This document shows, in pieces, positions 11,636-21,491 of a stretch of 52,500 nucleotides of DNA (position 1 is the first letter of the stretch; each line of letters starts with the position of its first letter). The position numbers were made by a program, and so were the translations under genes. The notes beneath the pieces were generated by a model. The model did not search any database, was not told where the DNA came from, and saw only the letters and a program-made list of their open reading frames with translations. Source of the stretch: Cristatella mucedo (Eukaryota > Bryozoa > Phylactolaemata > Cristatellidae); contig WPIO01000070.1 of NCBI GenBank assembly GCA_009760855.2, positions 1,425,001-1,477,500 of the forward strand, written 5' to 3'.

Positions 11636-11712
11636 TTGCAGCAAATGTAAAGCGCCTAGAAGGAGTCTGAGTTCTATGAGGACGCTTCATAAAGTGTGGT
11701 ATTATTATGATT
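11636..11712 (+). mobile_element. LINE (major family) 3' end, degraded
   Basis: gcagcaaatgtaaagcgcct, a broken hairpin and ggtattattatgatt. Confidence 0.5.
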
Positions 11713-11929
11713 GCTACCTGTATATCTCTATTTATCTATGTTGCACCCATCTCGTCTATGTCTAGTGGGACGAGCTGACTACTTAAAAAGTGTAGCCGTA
11801 AAATTTTGTTATCCTGGCAGCTGAGTGGGTATTGGTCCCGTGTTCTCACTTGGGAATAAAGCCATAAATGATTTCATTTGTAGAAGCCCTTCTGAAGTCG
11901 TCTCATTTTTAATATCTAAGCTTCACTAG

Positions 11930-12345
11930 CTCCCTATCAAGCATCGAGTTGACTTCAGGACTTCCTCTTTGGCCTACAGGTCCCTTTGCTTGCTTGCACC
12001 GGCACCTGACCCTGCACCGGCACCTAACCTTGCACCCATTGGACCTCCCGCTCCTCCCGTGTACCCTCGAACCACCTGCTCCTCTGCTTCCAGTGGTCCC
12101 ACCATTCTAGTAAATTGAAAGGTTTTGGCGAGCGGACCTTCACCACCTATTGGCTAATTCTTATATCAAATTGCATGTTGTTGCCCTAGCATGCTAAATC
12201 AGTCAGATTATGTTGGCTACCGAATGCGTACCGAAAGCCGCTTAGGCTATGAGTGTGCTCTACAAAACTCTCCTGCGTAACACCCACATGGTCTTTATGA
12301 CTTTGTGGAGTTACTGACGGAGATACATTACATTAGAGTGCTAGA
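11930..12345 (+). mobile_element. Second LINE family, RT C-terminus and 3' end
   Basis: tcgagttgacttcaggactt, cctctttggcctacaggtcc is the D-F-x-x-L-A-Y-R-S-L region of the RT tail. It is followed by cgtaccgaaagccgcttagg and cctgcgtaacacccacatgg, which match the 13482-13850 copy in inverted orientation. A duplicated 'ctgcaccggcacct' lies within. Confidence 0.6.
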
Positions 12346-12384
12346 GATTATGATCGCTTCATGAATTAAAATTGTACCCAAGCA

Positions 12385-13280
12385 TGCAGCAGCCTAGAGC
12401 GGCTGTAATGCGATACTGCCAGCTGGGTGGGGTGTCACCGGGCTAGGCCAAGCCTCCCTTTGGCTTGAGGCCAGATGGGCGATGACGCAAATCAATCTGG
12501 GCAGTTCGAGGGACAAAGCTCCAGAGTAACGATGACGAATCTGGCGGGGAGTGTTCCGGTTTCTCAGTATCCTCATCCAGAAAGATACATGGCTGGAATT
12601 TCTCGACTGCATTGCCAACCACGGAAGGCCTGGTAGGACCCCAACTGTCCGGACCAAGAGATTTTGCAAACTCGGTTGTTGCAAACTCGCTGTTAATGCG
12701 TGTAAATTCCTCGTTCCCCGTCCTGCTCGTAGGCCCGCCCGCCCGCCCTGAGTTGGGACCCCTGGGGAGTTGAGATGTGCTCGCTTGTGAGTCTCCGTTA
12801 GGCAGCAGCCACTTGTACATCTGTCGACGTTAGTACTCCAAGGGAACGGCAGCCAGCCGCCCTCAAGATGGCTCCGTCCGGCGGCTCGAGGAGTACGAGC
12901 CGCTTCAGCAAGTGCTATCGTCGTTGTGCAAGAGCCGTCGGCGAGCTGACTCGTCCCACCTGCGATTACCCAGTATGCATTTCATCGTACCTCCAGCGAA
13001 TTGTTGCTACTCCGGCATAATAGCAGCAGCCTTCAACTTTGCTTCGATCCGAGGGCATCCCTGCTGCTTTCAAGAATGCTTGTATTGTCGTTTCCCACGT
13101 TATCATTGCATTATCCTTGTGTACCTGCGGTCCCATCAGTGTTGTTTACTTCCCCTGCTATTGTTGGCGAAAGCAATGTTGTTATAAAAAGGTGTAATCA
13201 AACGACCGCTTGTCTGGCTCAAGCCCTGTCAAGAAAGTGGCCTAGCTGAGACACGCAGGGTCGGGGCGGGAAGTAGCCTC
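12385..13280 (+). mobile_element. LTR-like element copy 1 (TATA-containing), boundaries uncertain
   Basis: It shares an ordered set of blocks with 31730-32464: ggctgtaatg and tcaccggGctaggcc near the left, then ttgttggcg.aagc, ttataaa.aggt.taa, cgaccgct / cggccgct, and gcgggaa.tagcctc near the right. The TATAAA at 13183-13188 would be an LTR promoter. No internal coding region or second LTR is visible, so it may be a solo LTR. It lies between two inverted LINE-2 copies. Confidence 0.4.
12900..13000. other. Internal part of LTR-like copy 1
   Basis: Ser/Arg-coding open frames here are shadows. No gag or pol motif is present. Confidence 0.3.
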
Positions 13281-13481
13281 ACTTCCCAGTCTTGGCTGCA
13301 GAATCGATAGAAACGTGATGTCATAATCTATAGTTTACTCTGACGTAAGAGCTCGGGAGAGCAGAGGAGTAGCAGCCAGCACCGTTTATTGCATAATCAA
13401 GGTCTACGTCGAAACGCTCTGAATCTTGTAGCCTCTCCGGCGACGGCTTGTGCAGCAACGACGCCATCTTAACCAACCCAG

Positions 13482-13850
13482 CTAATGTATCTCCTTCAGT
13501 AACTCCACAAAGTCATAAAGACCATGTGGGTGTTACGCAGGAGAGTTTTGTATAGCGCACTCACAGCCTAAGCGGCTTTCGGTACGCATTCGGTAGCCAA
13601 CAGACTTCGTCTCACGCAACAAAGAGAAAGTGGGAAGCATAGCAGAGTTAGGAGAGCAGTTGAGGTAGTGAGTAGCATAGAAGTAGCAGTTCAGGACCGC
13701 TGAAAAAGATGTGCCGTAGTCGGCAGTTGGAGAGTAGATATCGTTGCGTAAGAATTGTGGAAGCGAGTTCCACAGTCTAGGACCTGCAGAGCTAAAGCTT
13801 CTGTCGCCAACTGTCACCTACTGCATTGAGACCCCTTCGTTCTGACTATC
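13482..13850 (-). mobile_element. Second LINE family, RT C-terminus and 3' UTR
   Basis: The minus-strand frame 13817-13533 opens GDRSFSSAGPRLWNSLPQFL, the standard last block of CR1/L2/Rex-type LINE ORF2. The 3' UTR ends ctgaaggagatacattagct (minus strand). It is 5'-truncated. Confidence 0.75.
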
Positions 13851-14214
13851 TTCCGCTAGCAATTAGCGATGTCAATAACGATATTACGTGACTTGAATAT
13901 TGTGGTTTATTCTGCCACGCAAAGTTAATGAAATACAGAAAATGTATTAGGTATTTAGCGACCCGTCGTCATTCAGATGCTGTTTGCCCCTCCGAATGAA
14001 GCACTCAGTGGCGTAGCCACGATCTTGGAATGCAGGTGCTACACCTCAACCTCCAGGGCGGTGGTAAAAAGCAACTGTTTGTTATGATAACTAGTTTAGG
14101 TTTTAGAATATTTTGGCTGGCCTTTAGCTCAGCACCGAAGGCAAGCCGGTATTAGCTAGTATTTTTTGGCTTCTGTTTCAATGTTGTTGTTGTTCTATCA
14201 AGCATGATACCACT

Positions 14215-14372
14215 GACGATTCGATTGTGTTTCCTTTGCAGCAAATGATATTATTGATTTGAAGCAAATGATATTACATGTGTATTATTATTATTATTTA
14301 CGTGGTCAAGTGAGAGCGTGTCGTGACGTCAGTTGGCATTGAGTTCCGGGCTTTGGGAGCGTACGACGTACA
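14215..14372. mobile_element. Two small LINE (major family) fragments in opposite orientation
   Basis: 14215-14296 is a + strand 3' end (tttcctttgcagcaaatgat, attattattattt). 14297-14372 is a - strand piece (acgtggtcaagtgagagc, tccgggctttgggagcgtac). Confidence 0.5.
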
Positions 14373-14377
14373 TCCTC

Positions 14378-14455
14378 TTTCAGCATACTGGCACTGGCCA
14401 TCTGAGGCGGTCGTACTTTCAGCATACTAGCACTGGCCATCTGAGGCGGTCGTAC
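14378..14455. repeat. 39-bp direct repeat, two copies
   Basis: The unit tttcagcatactggcactgg plus ccatctgaggcggtcgtac occurs twice with one difference. Confidence 0.85.
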
Positions 14456-14744
14456 TTTCAGCAGCCCTTCACTTTGTTAAACAGTTTCTCGCTTATTCAG
14501 CGCCAGTCTTTGTTACGGTACATGTTTTTGTCTTCTGCATTATTAAAGTTCGTAATTTTCTAGACCATTGGCTAATGAATGGCTTGACGTCAGTACTACG
14601 TCCCTCTATTACAACAGTATGCACCTACGTATTGGAGTCGCATTATTGCCATTATTGATGTTTGCATCCTTCAAGAGAGTGCACCCTAGAGTCGGGAAAA
14701 AGGCAATTCACCCGCTTGAGACGCAAGGAATGTGCTACTGTAAA

Positions 14745-14873
14745 ATGCTACCGTCTTTGGGGCTTTTAGTCTCATTATTCATAGTCTTACAATTTACAAG
14801 CGGTGCTACTCAGCTGACGGGTTGCTGCGGGCATCCCAATATTACCGTACATTTCTACAGTGCGCTTGAGTAA
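14745..14873 (+). CDS. Possible secreted micropeptide or signal-peptide exon (42 aa)
   Basis: A short ORF starts with a clear signal-peptide-like run (MLPSLGLLVSLFIVLQFTSG) followed by 22 residues with CC and an NIT glycosylation sequon. It could be chance. No homologue is recognised and no promoter is evident. Confidence 0.13.
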   Translation: MLPSLGLLVSLFIVLQFTSGATQLTGCCGHPNITVHFYSALE

Positions 14874-15654
14874 TGGTGCTGTGGGTGCAAACGCTCCCCT
14901 CCATTTTCAACTGCAACAGAAGCTTTAGTTTAAGCAGACACTACCGAACACGGCAGGTCATCGAGTGCGTCGGCGGCGGCTGCATATACGAGTCTGGCCT
15001 GGCGAACGCGTCGGAACGTTTGTTCCATTGTGCATATTGTGGTAGCAGACGCCATGGCTCCGGGCGGAATGGTGGACTTGCACCGCAGACCTTGTGGCTG
15101 GCGAGCGATATACAGCAGTGTAAGCACGGTTGCTGGGTGTTCTAGCTACTCCTGATCGCTGAGGTCGAGGAAGTGATATTGGTGCTGCTGGGTACTGCAG
15201 AAGCCTCCATATTTACGTAGAGACGTGCGTCGGCCCTGAGGAAAGCAGCGGCGAAAGTCGAGTGTGTGATGACGCCACCCTTGTAAGCCGAAGCATTGAA
15301 GCCAGTACATCGACACAGGCTGCCGGTACCAGCAGACGAACGCTTGCTGCCAAAAGGAAGTCTCCGTATGGCCCAGCTCCAATTTAAGGGCTTATTCGAG
15401 GAAAACTACGCGCTGCCACGCCGCTAGGATATCGTAAGGCGCAGCTTGAAGTAATGCTGTGTACTTATTTGAATGAAAGAAACTAGACAAATTGTGTAGC
15501 TTGTCATGGTGGTCGATTTTTGGCTGGATGGGTAGAGCTTTCGGTGCTAGTGCATAACGATGTTCGGTTGTTCAGGCTGCAATGCAGGCTGACATGCGAC
15601 GGTCCTCCACTTAGCGATTCCGAGGCATTAACGTAATGTAATTATTCTCCGTCT

Positions 15655-15965
15655 GTAACTCATGAAGTCTCAAATACTAAGCGGATGTTACGCAGAAGTG
15701 TTGTCTATGGCGAAGTCACTTCCGAATGAACTTCGGTGCGCATACGATTGAATTCATGTCACGCAAAGAGAAAGCGAGAAGCACATTTGAGTCGGGAGCG
15801 CTGTTGAGCAAGTGATTAGCATGTAGTTAGTAGCTGCGGACGGCTGAAAGAGATGTGCCACAGTCAGCAGCAGGTAAGTAGATGTCGTTTGCTTAAGAAT
15901 CGTGGAAGTGAGCTCCACAATCTAGGGCCTGCAGAGCAAAGCTTCTGTCGCCAGCGGTCTTTAAG
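15655..15965 (-). mobile_element. Second LINE family, 3' part (diverged)
   Basis: gcggatgttacgcagaagtg, tcacgcaaagagaaagcgag, agaatcgtggaagtgagctc and cagagcaaagcttctgtcgc align with 13530-13810. Confidence 0.65.
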
Positions 15966-16100
15966 CGGAGGAATGGAACAGCTAATTTATTGTCCACACA
16001 GGACCTGAGCGCATGTGGAGGCTGAAACTGATGCAGTAGTTCAGCTAGGTATAAAGTTGCCTAGCCATGGCGAGCCTCGAGGGTCAGCATAAGAGCTTCA

Positions 16101-16340
16101 ATGGTTTGGCCCAGTGGGTAAGGTACTCGCCCCGACCGAGGTCAAGTGATGGCCGAGGTCGTGGCCTCGAGCCCGCGGCATTGGCGAAGCGCCTGAAAAA
16201 TGTTAATAATAATAATACACTCGTTATAGAGCCCTCAGCGAGCTCAATCTCTTTCTAGGCACTTTAAAGTTGCGGCAAAGGGAAGCGCGATCGAATGGCT
16301 AGTGATAGTACGTTCTCATAGAGCGCTATACAAATGAATT
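16101..16340 (+). mobile_element. SINE family A, split by a LINE 3'-end insertion
   Basis: The head is at 16101-16204 (tggtttggcccagtgggtaa; cctcgagcccgcggc; gcgaagcgcctgaa). The distal half of the hairpin and the tail (tagagcgctatacaaatgaa) resume near 16309. Between them is the minus-strand LINE end 16205-16308. Confidence 0.65.
16205..16308 (-). mobile_element. LINE (major family) 3' end inserted in SINE A
   Basis: It has an (aat)n tail, then cctcagcgagctcaatctct, ttctaggcacttt and gcggcaaaggg, the reverse complement of the family 3' end. Confidence 0.7.
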
Positions 16341-16418
16341 ATTTGTATTTATATATTTATTTTATTTTATATATTTATATATTTATTATTTATATATATT
16401 TTTGTTAGTGTGTATTCG

Positions 16419-17123
16419 TTAATCAACGAGGAGCCCTTGAAGCTCCGTCGGAGAAAATAGACACGTGGCCGAAACTCTGGGATTTGTTAACTCGCTCTGC
16501 AGCAATAGTGATCGCGAGTGGCAGAGGCCTAAGGGCCCTTGTCGGAGCCAAGGTAGGAGTTCATTTCTAAGACAGAGGATAGCGGCTATTATGGCTTGCT
16601 GTGGAGGCTGTTTTTTAACGATAAGTTCAAAATTTGAGCAGCAACTAAAGATGTCACCTAAATTATGTACGCACATGGCGACGGTCGCACTATAACATCC
16701 GCAAATAGAAGAGCAAAGTCTCCTAGTCCAGCCGCATGCATCGGGTGTCCTATGAGTGGGAGTTCGGTTTTTATCGTCGCAGCCGCCAAATATCAATATC
16801 AATTCGTTGGCCGCCAAACAAATACGAACTGGTTGGCCTTCTAGCGCTCGCCTAGATACGGCCGTTAGGTCAGCTGTCATTGTGTTTTTATCGTAAGGTC
16901 CTGCCGTTCTATAATTCAAATTTATCGTAAGCCTAAATCCATTTCCGCACCTTTCAGATACCATTCCGTAAAACTCGGGCCATTCTTTAGGCTTCCGCGA
17001 GAGGAGGCGTTGCTGAAATCGCAGCTCGTGGGATTGCGAGCGCTGCATCACTACCGTTCGCCGCGTTACGATCGTCAGGTCTGTATACGTTCCATACACA
17101 TAATGAAGCCGAACCCACAGCAT
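16419..17123 (-). CDS. Unrecognised 234-codon open reading frame
   Basis: This is the longest open frame in the window that is not made of a microsatellite. It lies in otherwise unique sequence. The N-terminal half is basic and the C-terminal half is Cys/Leu-rich (CGWTRRLCSSICGC). No domain, signal peptide or clear promoter is recognised. A frame of this length is uncommon by chance in 52 kb but not excluded. It may be a single-exon gene, a transposon remnant or chance. Confidence 0.25.
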   Translation of the reverse strand: MLWVRLHYVYGTYTDLTIVTRRTVVMQRSQSHELRFQQRLLSRKPKEWPEFYGMVSERCGNGFRLTINLNYRTAGPYDKNTMTADLTAVSRRALEGQPVRICLAANELILIFGGCDDKNRTPTHRTPDACGWTRRLCSSICGCYSATVAMCVHNLGDIFSCCSNFELIVKKQPPQQAIIAAILCLRNELLPWLRQGPLGLCHSRSLLLQSELTNPRVSATCLFSPTELQGLLVD

Positions 17124-17472
17124 TTCCCACTTACATCTACCTCTAGTAGAATTTTAATTCGAGAGCGATAACTCGACGGTGCCCAAACGTGCTACGTTTT
17201 TTAGTTTCGATGACCAACGCAAGGGAAATATAGGAAGCGTTCGTAAGTGACTTTGATACAGATCAGAACGCCTCGGCACTTTTCTAGCCTATCTCGGATC
17301 AGAGTTATTTATTCACTGTAAATTTTTTGCATCAGCGGCCAGGCTTGAATGCCTTTAAATTAGAATTAGCCGGTAACAATTAGACCTGAGCCGATCCGTT
17401 GCAGTGAAATCCAGCTTAGGTGATTCCACCCGACTGCCGCGCCTCTTTAGTTGGGACGCAGTGCGCTCGTCG

Positions 17473-17575
17473 GCCGGGCGGAGTAGGCATGAGTCCGGCT
17501 GGGGCGGAACTGTGGGCGTGGCCACGCTCACGATGCGGTTCAGCCCCAGCCGGACTCGCAACTTTCCGCCCGGCC
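17473..17575. repeat. 102-bp near-perfect palindrome (foldback element)
   Basis: The left arm gccgggcgga ... gagtccggctggggc pairs with the right arm gccccagccggactc ... tccgcccggc. The centre is the perfect palindrome gcgtggccacgc (17516-17527). The DNA is very GC- and CpG-rich. A second copy of the core (ggcgtggccacgccc) is at 18146-18160. It could be a MITE or cruciform-forming site. Confidence 0.8.
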
Positions 17576-17689
17576 CACGGGCGCGCTGAGTACCGCCTCA
17601 TTAGCATTGGGAGCTGCAGTTGGGCAGTATCCGCTGAATAAGCTGGATTTAATTGCAACGGGTCAGCTGTGGTCGCGTGACCCGCTAGT

Positions 17690-17750
17690 CCGGCAGTGCG
17701 GAACTGTGCGTCGGCAGTGCGGAACAGTGCTGCCTGTGCGTCGGACCGTC
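17690..17750. repeat. Short tandem repeat (gtgcgtcggcagtgcggaac type)
   Basis: cagtgcggaactgtgcgtcg recurs as cagtgcggaacagtgctgcc and tgtgcgtcgg within 60 bases, close to the palindrome. Confidence 0.6.
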
Positions 17751-17948
17751 CGCATGCTATCCACTCGCTCGCTCTCCCTTCTTCTCGCTCACTTTCTCTT
17801 CTCTACTGGCTGGCGCTGCTCCGGAGCTGCTTCCACGAAGGCTTCTTTTACATCCGTATGTCCGCTCTCACGCTTGCGTTGCATGCGTACGATACAATAC
17901 AGCCGTCGTCGCCCGTACCACCACTGGCTTGTGGGGGCAGCGTCAATC

Positions 17949-18091
17949 GCCGAGCTGGGTTGGTCCAGCGGTTAAGGTGCTCGCCCCGACTAAGGTCTGG
18001 CTGAGGTCGTGGGCTCGAGCCCTGAGGCATATGTAAAGCGCCTGAATAGAGATTTAGTTCTCTTGGGACGCTATACAAATGAATTATATTA
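17949..18091 (+). mobile_element. SINE family A (tRNA-like head with LINE 3' tail)
   Basis: The head is tggtccagcggttaaggtgc (A box) and gtgggctcgagccctgagg (B box). The tail is aagcgcctgaatagagattt, agttctcttgggacgctata, caaatgaatt. The tail is a version of the 3' hairpin of the major LINE. Confidence 0.8.
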
Positions 18092-18420
18092 ATCTTCGTC
18101 GCCTGCGCCATCGCGCGCCTGCGAGCCCCTACAGAACCGCCTATCGGCGTGGCCACGCCCACACTACGCCCATAGCAAAAAACGTGCTGTCTACGGTGGA
18201 TATAGTTATCGCAAAGTGAATGATAAATAATATTCAGTAAATATAATGTCCTACTATTGGCCCTATGCGTATAGCAAGACGGTGTATTAACTGGGATGAA
18301 GACGGGAAGGACTCTACCATAGATATGCGGGCATCGGAGCAGACAAGCGAGGATGAACATACGACACGTGGGCTAGCGGAAGTGGGATCTGTCTGCGTCC
18401 CCGAAACGTGCTTTCCGACC

Positions 18421-18467
18421 ATTGGTTACCGCATTCCATCGATCTGTGTCCTGTCGGGATATAAATA
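18421..18467 (+). promoter_or_regulatory. Core promoter of the MZB1-like gene: inverted CCAAT box and TATA box
   Basis: An ATTGG (CCAAT on the other strand) lies at 18421-18425 and TATAAATA at 18460-18467, 70 bases before the ATG at 18537. A start site near 18490 would leave a 5' UTR of about 45 bases. The spacing is typical of TATA-containing animal promoters. The call rests on sequence and position only. Confidence 0.55.
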
Positions 18468-18536
18468 TGCGAACGCGCTATAGCTGCCCGTGCAGCAAAC
18501 CAACGGAAAGCGCTTCGCGTCAAGCGCCGAATAACT

Positions 18537-18764
18537 ATGGTGGCGTGCACTTCGTCGTCTCTGATATTTTGGTTCGGCGCGGCCTTCCTCGCTGTAAATG
18601 GTCAGGCTGAGGATTTTGACATTCCCGATGACAAAATACCGCGAGATTCAAATGGGCAGAAGATGATACGGTTCGAACCGCCGAAACTCACCGAAGAAGA
18701 GTCGCATTCGTCGCACATGCCCTCGAACTTGAAATGTGACGGCTGCATGGCGGTCGCACTCAAA
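18537..18764 (+). CDS. mzb1: MZB1-like exon 1 (signal peptide and CxxC)
   Basis: The exon has 76 codons from the first ATG after the TATA box. Stops lie just upstream in frame and the signal peptide starts at once, which supports this start. The donor is gtgagt at 18765, phase 0. It ends ...CDGCMAVALK. Confidence 0.88.
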
Positions 18765-19093
18765 GTGAGTTGTCCCCGCGCGCGTCTTGGCGCCGTTCTG
18801 GCCTTCACGCTGCTCTCTTCTTCCCAGTATCAGCGGCGATGCCTACGTTAATGCTGCGGGGTAGCTGCCGGCAGGAAAGCGTCGGAAAGCGTGGCGGGCG
18901 TGACAGACGCTACCTCGCCCTCGCCGGTCGGAGCGGCCACGGCAGTGTTTTAACGCCCCCATTCTCTACCTCTTTTTATGACCTATCCTCTCTCTCCTTC
19001 TGCCCGCTCTCACTCTCTTTCTCTCACTCGGCCCGCTCTCTCTCTCACTCTCTTTCTCTCTCTGTATCTCCTCTCTCTCTTCCGGTCTCTTTC

Positions 19094-19137
<44 letters not shown>

Positions 19138-19377
19138 CTCTGTCTGTCTGTCTGTCTCTGTCTGTCTGTGCCCCGGCAGCGTTGTAACGCCCCCACTCTC
19201 TACCTCTTTGTATGACCCCTCCTCTCTCTCACTCACTTTCTCCCTCTATCGCTCTCTCTTTCTCCCTCCCTCTCTCTCTCCCTCCCTCTCTCTCCTCTCT
19301 CTCTCTCTCTCCCTCCTCTCTCTCCTCTCCTCTCTCTCTCCTCCCCCTCTCTCTCTCTCTCCCTCCCTGCTCTCTCT

Positions 19378-19438
<61 letters not shown>

Positions 19439-21455
19439 TACCGTCTATCTCTCACCTCTGTCGGTTCTGGGTCAGCCGTCGATGCTGGTGGTCCAGCTGT
19501 TGCTTTGCTGCTGCTTGGGGGTAGGGTGCAGGATTTCGAGTAAATTGTATGTGCATTACAGCGTGTATGTGTGCTCGTGTACTTTGTTCATCCGTGCGTG
19601 CTGTGCCTGTGCATTCGTTCACTCCTATTTTACTATACTGTACTTCAAGGGGAGCTTGTCATAAGCTGGAGGGAGGTTTGGGCAACAGATTACATGCCAG
19701 CAAACATCGATGTGTTACACTGCCTGCACGGGCACTCGGTCACGTTAGGCCAGAGTGGAAGAATGATTACTTAGCAGATGCATGCACGACAGTGCAGTAC
19801 TACAGCCATTGCAGCTACTTCTAAAAATAAGAACGTAGGTTTTAGATTTTCGATTTGACAATATTGTATTAAGAAAAGGTGATCTACACCAAACTCACAG
19901 ATGACCCAGGGACAGACCAGAATGATGCTGGCCATTATTCCGATCTCGGTGTCCGAGCTGGGGACTGAATCCCTCTATTAGGAGTTGACATGTTTAGGGA
20001 TGCATGTTGCACGATTTTGATCTGCAGAGGCATGTCGTTTCTAGGAGTCGCCTGCAAAGATCTAAGCCGTTAACAAGCACATCTGTAACACTGAAGTGTA
20101 GTTGTTGTGAATGAATCCGAAACTTATGAAAACTGTGTCATCGGAATGGCATGGTGCATTGCCTGCCTCCACACAGTGCTTCTTTCTATCCCTCAACAGG
20201 GCAGACATCAGCAGACTGCCACTATTCTGCTGCTGCCTTGCTGTTACCTTGATTTCCTGATCCGGATGGAGGCCACGTGCCGTTTTCAATTGTGGGATGG
20301 CTACCGTTTTCAATTGTGGGATGGCCTGGTGTCTTCAGATTGTTGCTTGTGATTGATCATCATTACTGATTGCCTATTGCTTACTTTGTGCAGACGATAA
20401 ATATCTTAAGCCCTCTCTGCTCTATGCTTAATGAACCATGCAACGGTGGCCAGTTACTGTGTATCACTGCTGGCTGGTGTCATTTGATGCTGTGCAGCCA
20501 ACTCCAACGTTGGATCAAATTGTCCACGTGGCGACTTCTTGCAGAGATTATATCAGGCAGCATAATAATAATAATAATATATTTGTTTAGCGCCCTCAGA
20601 GAACTGAACCTCTTTCTAGGCTTTTTTACAGATGCTGTAAAGAAAGCATGACCGAATGATTAGTGGTGACATTCGCAACGTCATCAGGCATGACATTGCA
20701 AGATGTGACATGCAAAGGGGAAACGTGTGGATATGGTTAAAAATACTAGCTGATTTAACAGCCTCTTTTATATAGCGACAGAAGAGCCTTAAAAGCTATC
20801 ACCACCGCTTGCAGCTGCAATGAAGGATCGCCCGCCGCAGGATTCGAACCCTACGACCGCCTTACCTAGTGTGTCATCATGGCTCACCAGTTAGTAGTAG
20901 TAGACACAGTTTCAGCATGCATAAGCAGACAGAGGACGAATCACGTGGACCCACTCAATGCTGTGATAAATATATGCTTTTTAGCTTTTTTTTAATGTTA
21001 AATTCTCGGCTTTTTGAGCATACAGACTAAAGGCACTTTCTCCCAAGGATTAGAGGTTCGTATGAAGTATAGCTAAACGATTTGATTCAGAACAGCGGGT
21101 GGTACGATGCTTGTCCTGGTAGGGGAGTTTTTGTGGTTGATAGGCTGAAGCCAGAGAGAGAATGAAGGGACCTAATAGTAAGGGACAGAACCTTGAAGTC
21201 GATACACTGCTTGATTGATAGCCAGTGCAGGTCAGCGTGCATGCACCCATCTGTTTGCTCCCTCTTGACATGGCTTATGCCCTGTATCAACCGAAGTGCC
21301 CTTTCGTTCGACGACCGAATCAGCTCCTCAATCAAGTGTGCCTACTTTCAGCTGCATAACATTGATAAAATTCGGGCTTGTTTAGACAGGGATATCACAT
21401 TTAAGTTGGTACATGCATTTGTGACTGCTTGCTGGCCTATCGGCATGTGCAATCA

Positions 21456-21491
<36 letters not shown>

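Noticed and set aside
18770-19543. 257-codon open frame of Ser/Leu repeats
   Set aside because: It is produced by the CT microsatellite; several frames are open at once and there is no non-repetitive protein sequence.
20278-20330. CRISPR-like direct repeats
   Set aside because: There are only two adjacent units without spacers, in a eukaryotic intron.
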